A DNA stretch of 8,596 bases from Thermoplasmatota archaeon (GCA_018824925.1 JAHJFH010000176.1:1-8596); one strand, 5' to 3'. Counted from the stretch's first letter, positions 1 to 7,100 are shown. Notes: a model not told the origin generated them from the sequence alone. A program made the numbers and translations.

Positions 1-497
1 CGATTTACAAAATTAAAATATCCAACAATCAATCCAATATCAAGTATAGCTCTGTCAGTAAATCCGTCATTTCGAAGAGAAACCACATCATCAACTGTAA
101 CCTTATCGGGCGATTTCGTCAATGTATATATATAGTTAAACAACGTCTGTAGTCGAGAATCCATATTAACCGAATTTGGGTTTTTAACAAATGCATCAAT
201 TTTCTTTTGATTCTTCCAATAGAACAATAACGCCTCAGCATGATGCTTTATGCAATATTGACAATTATTCACAATAGAGACAACAACAGCAATAAATTCA
301 CGATCTTCACGAGATAATGGTGATGACCCATACATCAAATGGACATATAGATCCATATGTAGCTTCATCGATTCAGGATTTAGACTATGCACCTGCATAA
401 CATTGGATAGTTTTCCTCGTTTAGAAATTATTTCTTGATAATGTTTCTGTAAATTATCTGATGCTTCCGAGGGCGGTATTTCTTGAATCCATGACAT
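1..497 (-). CDS. AhpD-like peroxidase-related protein (carboxymuconolactone decarboxylase family), 3' end cut by window edge
   Basis: The frame from ATG at 497 is open for 165 codons and runs off the left edge. The N-terminus MSWIQEIPPSEAS and overall pattern match the 'uncharacterized peroxidase-related enzyme' branch of the CMD/AhpD family, usually about 180-190 residues, so only some 20 residues are missing. The AhpD-type catalytic set is present: Glu67, then Cys79-Gln-Tyr-Cys82 and His86, giving the spacing E-x11-CxxC-x3-H. Family members are small helical cytosolic proteins; AhpD itself reduces peroxides through the CxxC pair, but the substrate and electron donor here are unknown. The gene lies 69 nt downstream of the epimerase on the same strand and may be the last gene of the sugar operon. 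A weak GGAATG precedes the start. The family call is secure, the precise reaction is not. Confidence 0.85.
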   Translation of the reverse strand, partial: MSWIQEIPPSEASDNLQKHYQEIISKRGKLSNVMQVHSLNPESMKLHMDLYVHLMYGSSPLSREDREFIAVVVSIVNNCQYCIKHHAEALLFYWKNQKKIDAFVKNPNSVNMDSRLQTLFNYIYTLTKSPDKVTVDDVVSLRNDGFTDRAILDIGLIVGYFNFVN

Positions 498-566
498 ATA
501 TAACATTCCAAAATACAGTTAATTCTTAATAATTTTGAGATGGTACACAGAATTCTAGATCCATTA

Positions 567-1211
567 TTAATAGTGTTTTGTAAGTAATTCATTTAATTGA
601 GTTATAGATTTCTGAGGGTTGGGGGATTTGACAATAAATGAACCAGATACAAATTTATTTGCACCCGCCTGCGCTGCTACTTTAATGGTATCTGCGGTAA
701 TTCCTCCATCAACCTCCAAATCAATGTTTGGATACTGATGACGTATCTGTCTTATTTTTTCAAGATTTTCTGGGAGAAACGGACTACCATAAAAACCGGG
801 ATTGACCGTCATCACTAAAACCTGGTCAAGTAAATCAAGATAAGATTGTATTTTTTCCACAGATGTCTCAGGATTTATTACTATACCTACGGATCGACCA
901 GCATCTCGAATAATATTTATGGCTTCATCAATATCAACACTACTTTCATAATGAAATAAAAAAGTATCAATTTGATCGATATGAGACGAGATCCATGACA
1001 TTGGATGGGATACCATTAAATGCGCTTCATACTGTACTTTTTGAATTGGCAAGCTAAAGTTAAACCATAATGAGGCATTTGGGACAAATTTGTTATCCAT
1101 AACATCCAGTTGTACGATATCTACAAAATCCTTAACTTTTTCTAATGTTCTCTCCAACTCTGTTTGATTATTTGCTATAATTGCTGGGATAATAGGGTTA
1201 ATTTTTTTCAG
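567..1211 (-). CDS. rpe: Ribulose-phosphate 3-epimerase, divergent subfamily, apparent CTG start
   Basis: Interconverts ribulose 5-phosphate and xylulose 5-phosphate in the cytosol (a TIM barrel). From CTG at 1211 the protein has 214 residues, the normal family length. Seen: MKKINPIIPAIIANN as strand 1, QLDVMDNKFVPN (34-45), EAHLMVSHP (62-70), FHYE (86-89), VNPGFYGS (136-143) and VDGGI (167-171). The catalytic acid/base pair Asp36 and Asp168 and metal ligand His64 are present, but the usual first metal ligand His of HxDxMD is Gln34, and the usual N-terminal PSxLSAD is PIIPAII. From memory, similar QxDxMD forms occur in CPR and DPANN genomes. An in-frame TGA at 1218-1220 bars any start further upstream; TTG at 1157 is the first standard start codon but would delete strand 1. 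CTG is preferred because GGAGCTGAT ends 5 nt before it. The gene follows pgi after 98 nt. Confidence 0.85.
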   Translation of the reverse strand: MKKINPIIPAIIANNQTELERTLEKVKDFVDIVQLDVMDNKFVPNASLWFNFSLPIQKVQYEAHLMVSHPMSWISSHIDQIDTFLFHYESSVDIDEAINIIRDAGRSVGIVINPETSVEKIQSYLDLLDQVLVMTVNPGFYGSPFLPENLEKIRQIRHQYPNIDLEVDGGITADTIKVAAQAGANKFVSGSFIVKSPNPQKSITQLNELLTKHY

Positions 1212-1216
1212 AAAAT

Positions 1217-1225
1217 ATCAGCTCC
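1217..1225 (-). promoter_or_regulatory. Shine-Dalgarno of rpe (decides the CTG start)
   Basis: On the minus strand GGAGCTGAT matches 8 of 9 bases of the full anti-SD complement GGAGGTGAT and ends 5 nt before CTG at 1211-1209. No comparable site stands before the TTG at 1157. The in-frame TGA that closes the upstream frame lies inside this element. Confidence 0.65.
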
Positions 1226-1309
1226 GTTTCTGTAAGTATATTTGTATCATTATCAACTAAATTTTTATTTATCCCCGTTTTATTTCATTATATTTTTGTC
1301 TTTAATAGA

Positions 1310-2653
1310 TCAAAGGTGTTTTTGATCATAACTTCGATCCAATATTTTTTTTGTTTCAATTTTATATTCTTCAACATTAGGTTGATCAAATGGATTAATA
1401 TTGAGTAAGTAGCCTAGGTATATGATTTCTATCATTTTCATTTGTAAGAATTGCCCAATAGAGTATGCTGATTTATCAGGGAATGTGATTTCCATATAAG
1501 GACGGTTTCTTTTTTTATAAGCAGTTTGTGTCCCCGTGAGAATTGCATCCATGATTGTACTGAGTGGTTTTCCTTGAATACTTGGAATTAATGAATCTGG
1601 AGAGGTGTTGTGAGGTATTGTTGGATTGGTGTTGAAAATTTTTATTCGGATAAATGTTGTGAATTTATCATAGGGGCCAGCGAGATAGATTTGTGCCATG
1701 GAATGTAGATCTGTTGAGCCTATTGAGATGGTTGGTGTGATGCCCTCAAATATTTGTGTTTTGTTGACATCATATTCTTTTCCGATGCTTTCTCCTAATA
1801 ATTGTCGATACCATTTTCCAAGAGATTCGAAATCTGAACAAAACAAAAATAAATCATGTATCTGAATTCCTTGTAGCCTATGAGCATACATTAATAGGGC
1901 ACTGAGGGCTGCCGGATTTTTTTCTATCGTGGTTTCTAAGCATGCGTTTCGCATGATCTGTGCGCCGGATAGGAGGTGTTCAATATCGATATTAAGCATT
2001 GCACATGGAAATAGTCCAACAGGTGAAAAAACAGAGAAACGCCCACCGACTTGTACAGGAATTTCTAGGAGAGAAAAACCCTGTTTTTGTGCGTATTGCC
2101 ATAATCGTGAATCTTTGTCGGTTATAGCTACAATATATTTTTCATAATCTTTTTTATATTTTTTTAGTATTGCGAGAAGTTGCTCAAAATTTGCGATTGT
2201 TTCCGTTGTTCCTCCTGATTTACTTACCAAGACATATAAGATATTTCCTCCATTTTGAAAAATGGGTTCTATGATGGTTTGAATATCGGTAAGCGCATCA
2301 GGGTCTACCGTATCAGCATAGAGAATCTTTGGACGAGATTTTTTTAAGTTATAGTGTCGTCCGAGGAGTGCTTCCTGTATGGCTTGGGTACCGAGATTGC
2401 TTCCCCCGATTCCGATAATGAGTATGTATTGTGGGTTAAGAGGTTGTTTTTCTTTTTTTAGTTTCTGTATTTGGTATATTAGGTTTTTATCGGTCATGAG
2501 GTTAAGCGAGGCGTGGGGATCATTGTATCCTTTTGTAAGGGCTGTGTTAAGGGTTTTGATTTTTGGTATGAGTTGATTTGAGAGTGTTACTAACTGGTTT
2601 TTTGGTATTTTTGCGTGTTGATATTGAAGTTGAAGAATTGTCATGGTGTTCAT
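1310..2653 (-). CDS. pgi: Glucose-6-phosphate isomerase, bacterial type
   Basis: Reversibly converts glucose 6-phosphate to fructose 6-phosphate (glycolysis and gluconeogenesis, cytosol). The 447 residues fit the short bacterial PGI family with two SIS domains. Seen: GIGGSNLG (81-88) and SKSGGTTE (144-151) for phosphate binding; VGGRFSVFSPVG (202-213), a PGI signature; LLGESIGK with catalytic Glu288; STDLHS with ring-opening His317; and QPNVEEYK with Lys431 near the C-terminus. Canonical SKSGTTTE reads SKSGGTTE here, a conservative change. The start ATG at 2653 overlaps the upstream LOG stop as ATGA, indicating translational coupling. AAGGA lies just 4 nt before it, so the ATG at codon 4 (2644) is a possible alternative. 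This is not the cupin-type archaeal PGI, so if the host is an archaeon the gene is of bacterial type. From memory, DLHSMAQ-YL-GP resembles CPR sequences. Confidence 0.96.
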   Translation of the reverse strand: MNTMTILQLQYQHAKIPKNQLVTLSNQLIPKIKTLNTALTKGYNDPHASLNLMTDKNLIYQIQKLKKEKQPLNPQYILIIGIGGSNLGTQAIQEALLGRHYNLKKSRPKILYADTVDPDALTDIQTIIEPIFQNGGNILYVLVSKSGGTTETIANFEQLLAILKKYKKDYEKYIVAITDKDSRLWQYAQKQGFSLLEIPVQVGGRFSVFSPVGLFPCAMLNIDIEHLLSGAQIMRNACLETTIEKNPAALSALLMYAHRLQGIQIHDLFLFCSDFESLGKWYRQLLGESIGKEYDVNKTQIFEGITPTISIGSTDLHSMAQIYLAGPYDKFTTFIRIKIFNTNPTIPHNTSPDSLIPSIQGKPLSTIMDAILTGTQTAYKKRNRPYMEITFPDKSAYSIGQFLQMKMIEIIYLGYLLNINPFDQPNVEEYKIETKKILDRSYDQKHL

Positions 2654-3294
2654 ATTCCTTTTTTATCGAGTTGTGTGCATATTCCTGGTCGTCCTTGTTT
2701 GTAGAGTTCATGACATTGTTTGATAATGAGAAATGCTTCGTTGATATCTGAAGCAAGAAATAGCGAATGGAGGTCTTCTATATCAAGAAATTGTGATTTT
2801 AGTGGATGTTCTTTTACCCATTTGATAAATTCTATCCACATATCTCCTAATAAAATGATGGGGATATCAGCTTTATGTTTTACTTGTAATAGCTGCCAGG
2901 TGTAGGCAAATTCTAGGAGGGTGCCAACGCCACCGGGTGCGACGACGACGGCATTTGATAGCATCATGAATGTGTCTAGTCGTTCGGAGAAGCGATGAAA
3001 TTCTCTTTTTATATCGAGATGGAGGTTGGGTTTTTGTTCTTCAGGTAGATAGATATTAAGCCCTATGGAATAGCATTCCGCGGTTTTTTTGCCATCTTGA
3101 TGTCCTTTGTTTGCGGCATCCATAATTCCTGGTCCTCCTCCTGTAACGATATCTATATTTTCTGCTGCTATGAGTTTTGCCAGTTCATAGATTTGTGTGT
3201 AGGCCTGGTCGTTGCTAGTTATTCGTGCTGATCCAAATATGGCGACACGAAAATGTTTTTGAATCAGTTCATCACTTTTTTTGGTGTAGGTCAT
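2650..3294 (-). CDS. LOG family protein (TIGR00730, Rossmann fold), likely nucleoside-5'-monophosphate phosphoribohydrolase
   Basis: This is a 214-residue Rossmann-fold protein of the family often misnamed 'lysine decarboxylase'. Seen: VAIFGSAR (17-24), the nucleotide-binding GGGPGIMDAANKG (52-64), and R105 followed by APGGVGTLLE (119-128), corresponding to the family signature PGGxGTxxE with catalytic Glu128. Characterised members cleave the N-glycosidic bond of cytokinin riboside 5'-phosphates or AMP-like nucleotides, releasing base and ribose 5-phosphate. No downstream cytokinin gene is visible. Its position between transaldolase (1 nt gap) and pgi (4 nt ATGA overlap) suggests that ribose 5-phosphate release, hence nucleotide salvage into the pentose-phosphate pathway, is the relevant activity; that is inference. 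AGGA at 3303-3306 sits 8 nt before the ATG. The family is certain, the substrate unknown. Confidence 0.9.
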   Translation of the reverse strand: MTYTKKSDELIQKHFRVAIFGSARITSNDQAYTQIYELAKLIAAENIDIVTGGGPGIMDAANKGHQDGKKTAECYSIGLNIYLPEEQKPNLHLDIKREFHRFSERLDTFMMLSNAVVVAPGGVGTLLEFAYTWQLLQVKHKADIPIILLGDMWIEFIKWVKEHPLKSQFLDIEDLHSLFLASDINEAFLIIKQCHELYKQGRPGICTQLDKKGI

Positions 3295-3295
3295 A

Positions 3296-4123
3296 TCAAT
3301 ATTCCTGTGTTAGGGTAACGTATTCAGGGACGATATCCTCGGTGAATTTTTGCATCCCTTCTTGTGTTTTATAATGGGTTAAAAGTTCTTTAATAACTGA
3401 GAATGGTATGGTGGCAATATCAGCGCCGACCATAGCAACCTCGCGTACTTGTTGGGTGTTACGTAATGATGCTGCTATGACCTCCGTGTTATATCCATAG
3501 ATGTCAAAGAGATCCACTATTTGAGCAACTAAGTCAACACCTGATACAATACCATTATCTTGGAGTAGTTTATCTTTATGAAGCATACCTTCTGCAGGAT
3601 AATAATCCGTTTTATTAAAGGAAATATTATGCTGCTTTCTAAGATAGTCATCAATACGTCCAGCAAATGGACTTACATAGGTGGCTCCTGCTTTGGCGGC
3701 GAGTAGCGCCTGTTCAGGGGTAAATATTAGGGTACAGTTTGTTGGAATTTTGGCTTCTGAAAGTGTCTTTATTGTTTTTAGACCATCAAATTCATTGCCT
3801 GTTTTTCCAGGAAAGGTGGTATTTATCGGTATTTTAATATTGACATTTTTTACAATTGGGTTGAATCTATGATATAATGCTTTTGCTTGTGATACCATTT
3901 TTTCATTGATATATTCGGTTACTTCTAAACTTACAGGGGTTCCTTTTGCGGTTAGGAGTATGTCTTTAATATAGTTCTCTAGTGAAATTTTTTTATTGGT
4001 TTTTTGCAATTCTGTTACTGCTTGTTTTAAGAGTGATGGGTTTGTTGTGACACCATCGAGTATTCCAAAGCTGTAGGCCTCTTTAATTTCATGTAGTTTC
4101 GCTGAGTCGACAAAAATTTTCAT
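3296..4123 (-). CDS. tal: Transaldolase, TalC/MipB-like family with an insertion
   Basis: Transfers a dihydroxyacetone unit between sugar phosphates through a Schiff base (non-oxidative pentose-phosphate pathway, cytosol). Seen: MKIFVDSA and LDGVTTNPSLL (22-32), NVNIKIPI with Schiff-base Lys97, NCTLIFTPEQALLAAKAG (129-146), SPFAGRIDD (151-159), TEVIAASLRN and GADIATIPF. Phe153 occupies the place where E. coli fructose-6-phosphate aldolase has Tyr131 and transaldolase B has Phe178, which favours true transaldolase over F6P aldolase. At 275 residues it exceeds the usual 215-220 of TalC. The extra length is in the Lys/Glu-rich 36-60 region, a short stretch after Lys97, and mainly about 25-30 residues after GRIDD (160-188) that carry YYPAEGMLHKDK. 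A good Shine-Dalgarno (GAGG, 4131-4134) lies 7 nt before the ATG. The gene is 62 nt downstream of glucokinase and 1 nt upstream of LOG. Confidence 0.92.
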   Translation of the reverse strand: MKIFVDSAKLHEIKEAYSFGILDGVTTNPSLLKQAVTELQKTNKKISLENYIKDILLTAKGTPVSLEVTEYINEKMVSQAKALYHRFNPIVKNVNIKIPINTTFPGKTGNEFDGLKTIKTLSEAKIPTNCTLIFTPEQALLAAKAGATYVSPFAGRIDDYLRKQHNISFNKTDYYPAEGMLHKDKLLQDNGIVSGVDLVAQIVDLFDIYGYNTEVIAASLRNTQQVREVAMVGADIATIPFSVIKELLTHYKTQEGMQKFTEDIVPEYVTLTQEY

Positions 4124-4185
4124 GGTAAAACCTCATCCTGGTTTACTGGTGCTGAAAATATTTTTCGGGTATAAATGTTTGGGGT

Positions 4186-5304
4186 TTATTTCAGCTGTTG
4201 TAGTGCTGCAAAACAGGCTCCTCGTTGACCAAGGTATGGATCGGTTATCAGATAAAGGGGCATGGTTTTTAATAATTCAGTACGATGATATGCATTGTAA
4301 TACTCTCTGAGGAACTCCTGGTTGAATAAGATATCCTGATTTTTTATCGCGATTCCACCAGCTATATACAGACCTCCTGTTGGTAGGATATCAAGAGCGA
4401 AATTTTTAGCGCATCTCCCAAAAAAACGGGCTAGGTATGAAAAGGTTTGTTGACAGGTAGTATCTTGATGTCTATATTGGGATATCTTATCTGCTTTGTC
4501 AGTAGCATTATCAATTTGTGATGTATAGATTGATGATGGGTTGTTGTTATGTTTTCTTAAATAGGAATAAATCCATCCTATTCCTCCCCCAGATAGAATG
4601 TCTTCATAGGTGAGTGGTTTGGCATTGTGTTTTTGTTTCTTTATATATTGGGCTAACTCGTGTTCTTCTGTAGTATAAAGTGGGCAGTCAGCATGTCCTC
4701 CTTCACTGGGGTATGGTAGGTAGATTTTTTCTGTTTCTGAATAGAGTATTATTGTTTTTCCAAGACCAGTTCCTGCTCCGAGAATGGCTTTTGTTGCTTG
4801 TGAAAAAGAGTGATTGTTATCTGTTGGTATTTGTAAGATTTCATGGGGATTAGTATGGTTGATGATATTGATCCCATATCCAAGAGTCTGAAAATCATTG
4901 ATGAGTAAAATGTTGTGTAATGATGTGTGTTGCTGTAATTCTCTGGTTGAGATATTCCATGGTACATTTGTTAATTCTGCCTGGGTTTGATCTGGTGATA
5001 TTATCCCAGCAGCACCAAGACAGGCATTGGTAATTTCATAGTTATATTCTGTTTTTGCATATTTGAGTACCTCATAAATTGCGGGATTAACAGAATCCAA
5101 GGTTTGTGTTTTAAAATGAAAACTGACAAGGAGTGTGATTTTTTTATTATATAATCCTCCGATGGTAAGGATAGTATGGGTTCCACCAATATCTGCCCCT
5201 AGAACAACATCTGAATACTGGGTAATATCCTGCATAGTTGGGTGGAAATATTTTTGGTATTGTGTCATGGTTGATTCCCCAAAGATATTAATCGGTTCTG
5301 TCAT
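4186..5304 (-). CDS. glk: Glucokinase (PF02685 family)
   Basis: ATP-dependent phosphorylation of glucose to glucose 6-phosphate in the cytosol. Seen: phosphate-1 motif GADIGGTHT (36-44), INDF (135-138) with catalytic base Asp137, the phosphate-2 loop LGAGTGLGKT (175-184), the sugar-binding PSEGGHAD (199-206), YEDILSGGG (233-241) and LYIAGGIA (312-319). The EGGH and INDF blocks match the bacterial hexokinase-like Glk family rather than archaeal ADP-dependent glucokinases. The length of 372 exceeds E. coli Glk (321); about 28 residues precede the ATPase core. Alternative starts are ATG at 5268 (codon 13), preceded by GGGGAA at a 6-nt spacing, and ATG at 5235 (codon 24), without a visible ribosome site. 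The site before 5304 is weak, so 5268 is a serious competitor. First gene of the sugar cluster, with a TATA-like box upstream. The family call is firm; glucose as the main substrate is inferred from family and context. Confidence 0.9.
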   Translation of the reverse strand: MTEPINIFGESTMTQYQKYFHPTMQDITQYSDVVLGADIGGTHTILTIGGLYNKKITLLVSFHFKTQTLDSVNPAIYEVLKYAKTEYNYEITNACLGAAGIISPDQTQAELTNVPWNISTRELQQHTSLHNILLINDFQTLGYGINIINHTNPHEILQIPTDNNHSFSQATKAILGAGTGLGKTIILYSETEKIYLPYPSEGGHADCPLYTTEEHELAQYIKKQKHNAKPLTYEDILSGGGIGWIYSYLRKHNNNPSSIYTSQIDNATDKADKISQYRHQDTTCQQTFSYLARFFGRCAKNFALDILPTGGLYIAGGIAIKNQDILFNQEFLREYYNAYHRTELLKTMPLYLITDPYLGQRGACFAALQQLK

Positions 5305-5685
5305 TTTTCTCTTTGTTGCAATCGGCTATAGAATTGCCCTGTATAAAATATATCGTAAAAAGAATGTGACATTTTTTATTCAACCAGGACCTTGTGCAAG
5401 ATAGATTCCTATACATTTTGGCGGGGATTGTGGTTTCTTTTTAACATGATTAAATATTAGCATTTTTTATTATTCCAACAAATAATTATACATCTACCGA
5501 ATAGTTTTTACCACTAAAAGAACAATAACTACGACTTGAGAGTATGTTTTCTTGATAACGACTTATCCATAATAGCTTAATAGAAATGAATAGTGTTGAT
5601 AGTCACTATACATTTTCTTGTTACATTTGGTCTTCAGTACTTCGTATATTACCTTTTTTTATTATCAAAATTGTATACTCTAAAA
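5305..5685. other. 381-nt non-coding gap upstream of glk
   Basis: Very AT-rich. It must contain the glk promoter, and the YkgJ-Gate transcript coming from the other side ends here. I see a TATA-like stretch near the glk end and a weak 6-bp inverted repeat (5590-5595 with 5604-5609, 8-nt loop) that has no T-tract on the minus strand. Short ORFs here, up to 27 codons, lack supporting features. I see no tRNA, riboswitch-like fold or repeat array. Confidence 0.5.
5342..5353 (-). promoter_or_regulatory. TATA-like promoter element of glk operon
   Basis: On the minus strand ATATATTTTATA is centred roughly 43 nt before the ATG at 5304. An archaeal start site about 25 nt downstream of the box would give a 5' leader of about 15-20 nt. 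No clear purine-rich BRE is visible, and the background is AT-rich, so this is a candidate only. Confidence 0.4.
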
Positions 5686-6663
5686 TCAAAATTTTATTTT
5701 CGTTATAAACAATTTTTTGAAAAGCTTTTCAGAAACTCGATTGACCAGTTGAACAAGCAGAATCATCAATATAATAGTGAAAAGGATACGTGCAAATAAT
5801 ACACCAATGATCGATGCACCGATTGCTAACATAATCAGGGTATCCTCTATCAAACTATGAGAAAGCCCCATTAATGATAAGGATAGAACCACATCTTTAT
5901 CTGTGAGCTTACCAGATTTCGCCTCATTGATGATCAAAGCACCACCATAGGCAAGACCCAATGTAGTTCCAATGATAGTTATTGGTGCTGCGGCTTTACT
6001 CATTCCCATAAACTCTAGTAGAGGCTCCATAGCATTATTGATTTTTTCAATAGCACCCGTCCGTCTTAAAACATGCATAAGTACAATTAAACCAGTAATG
6101 ATAAGAAAAATCATTAGATAATTACGTAATTCACCCAATACCCAACCCAGTAAAGTCGGATCCAGAGGTCCAGGTTCCCATAATATAGTACCCGGTTCAT
6201 CAAAAATCTGAGTAACTGAAAAGATTTGGTACAGAATCCAACCAAAGACAAAAGCTGCAAATACCCGTAAGAAAAACATGAACATAAGAGAGGCGCCAGC
6301 TTTTTGTGCAATTCTTAATTCAATAGGGAGTGTATGTGCAATTAATAAAATTCCAGCCAGAATAGTAATTTGCCCTACGGTAAACACCTGGGTTGTAGTT
6401 AATGTAAAAAAGACAATGAGTGCACCATAAAGATTAGTAATCATTGCTGTTGCCCATACCAAACCTGTTTCACCAGGAAGTCCAATTACCCCCATTAATG
6501 GACTCAAATATTGCCCCACGATTCCAATTACACCATATTCCGCCAGAATTTTTACAACAATACTGATCGGAATTAATATTTTTAATAACGTTAACGTTGT
6601 ATGAACAGAACTTTTTAGAATTTCTTTACCATCTTGTTTTAACAATTGCAGTTTGGTGGTCAT
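5686..6663 (-). CDS. Integral membrane protein with two nucleoside-recognition (Gate, PF07670) domains
   Basis: 325 residues with about eight hydrophobic segments (roughly 23-43, 65-88, 96-118, 124-150, 178-200, 225-247, 257-280, 282-308) and a basic C-terminal tail (KKLFITKIKF). There are two related halves: SPLMGVIGLPGETG followed by ITNLYGALIV (54-84), and EPLLEFMGMSKAAAP followed by GTTLGLAYGGALII (213-245). This duplicated Gate architecture resembles SpmA/SpmB and the cores of concentrative nucleoside and FeoB-type transporters; the archaeal members are uncharacterised. Segment HSLIEDTL (269-276) is typical of the family. The start overlaps the YkgJ stop by 4 nt (ATGA), implying translational coupling. 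The substrate is unknown: despite the name, the domain also occurs in metal and ion transporters, so a link to the Cys-rich partner is possible. The loop at 152-170 (DEPGTILWEPGP) probably lies outside the membrane. Confidence 0.9.
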   Translation of the reverse strand: MTTKLQLLKQDGKEILKSSVHTTLTLLKILIPISIVVKILAEYGVIGIVGQYLSPLMGVIGLPGETGLVWATAMITNLYGALIVFFTLTTTQVFTVGQITILAGILLIAHTLPIELRIAQKAGASLMFMFFLRVFAAFVFGWILYQIFSVTQIFDEPGTILWEPGPLDPTLLGWVLGELRNYLMIFLIITGLIVLMHVLRRTGAIEKINNAMEPLLEFMGMSKAAAPITIIGTTLGLAYGGALIINEAKSGKLTDKDVVLSLSLMGLSHSLIEDTLIMLAIGASIIGVLFARILFTIILMILLVQLVNRVSEKLFKKLFITKIKF

Positions 6664-7100
6664 ATTTGTCCCGTTTTAGTGTCCTGCAAATGCTTAGACG
6701 CTTGGCGAAATGCACGTTCCTCAAACAGAACAGCAATCAGCTGTTTTATTTCAGTACTCTGCTTAGGATCTAATAAAAATTCTAAGGGATAGGGACATTC
6801 AGTATCATACATCGCTGTCTGATGTTCAATATCATAGACAATTGGATACAAGCGACAACCCCTGGGCCGGTTTGGATAAATACTACAGGAATTTCCGGTA
6901 TGAAACACGCATCGACCTTTCTTATTTTTTAGTTGCATCCAGCCATTATTTTTCTTTATAAAGAATGAAGAATCATATCCCTGGCGCAGTATTTGAGTAA
7001 TATCCGCAAATGTGAGATGCATATTGGTAGTACAACAACAACGTATGCATTTTTTTTCTAAACAGATCGAAGCCATATATGATGGAGAGGCGAAAGACAT
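6660..7100 (-). CDS. YkgJ-type Cys-rich zinc/iron-chelating domain protein (PF03692)
   Basis: From ATG at 7100 the protein has 146 residues. Seen: an N-terminal cysteine cluster CLEKKCIRCCC followed by HLTFADITQIL, then CVFHTGNSCSIYPNRPRGCRLYPIVYD, the classic YkgJ pattern C-(x)-CSIYxxRPxxCRxxP, and a later Cys in TECPYP. Nine cysteines in all suggest a bound metal or Fe-S centre. The family is widespread but its biochemical role is not established. No signal peptide is convincing, so it is probably cytosolic. The frame extends to a TTG at 7130, and ATG at 7076 is also possible. None has a visible Shine-Dalgarno; 7100 is chosen as the first ATG, leaving 12 residues before the first Cys. It ends in a 4-nt overlap with the Gate membrane protein, so the two are co-expressed. 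Confidence 0.88.
   Translation of the reverse strand: MSFASPSYMASICLEKKCIRCCCTTNMHLTFADITQILRQGYDSSFFIKKNNGWMQLKNKKGRCVFHTGNSCSIYPNRPRGCRLYPIVYDIEHQTAMYDTECPYPLEFLLDPKQSTEIKQLIAVLFEERAFRQASKHLQDTKTGQI

Noticed and set aside
1218..1250. Reading TGA as sense so that rpe starts at the upstream ATG (MIQIYLQKRS...)
   Set aside because: Several neighbouring genes end normally at TGA, and the added residues do not match the family, so the standard code applies.
1929..2147. Plus-strand frames inside pgi (also 2379-2576)
   Set aside because: They are antisense shadows of a well-conserved pgi gene, with no family resemblance.
2547..2756. Minus-strand 69-codon frame across the LOG-pgi junction
   Set aside because: It overlaps two firmly assigned genes in another frame and has a low-complexity Ser/Thr/Asn/Lys composition.
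5135..5404. Plus-strand 89-codon frame with a hydrophobic stretch
   Set aside because: Its first two thirds are antisense to the glucokinase start. It has no supporting ribosome site or family resemblance, and the hydrophobicity follows from the AT-rich complement.
5380..5463. Minus-strand 27-codon ORF (MLIFNHVKKKPQSPPK...)
   Set aside because: Only a distant GGA upstream, no recognisable sequence, and it sits in the glk promoter gap; too short to support without conservation.
5590..5609. Inverted repeat ATAGTG / CACTAT downstream of the Gate gene as a terminator
   Set aside because: The stem is only 6 bp with an 8-nt loop and has no T-tract on the transcribed strand; likely chance.
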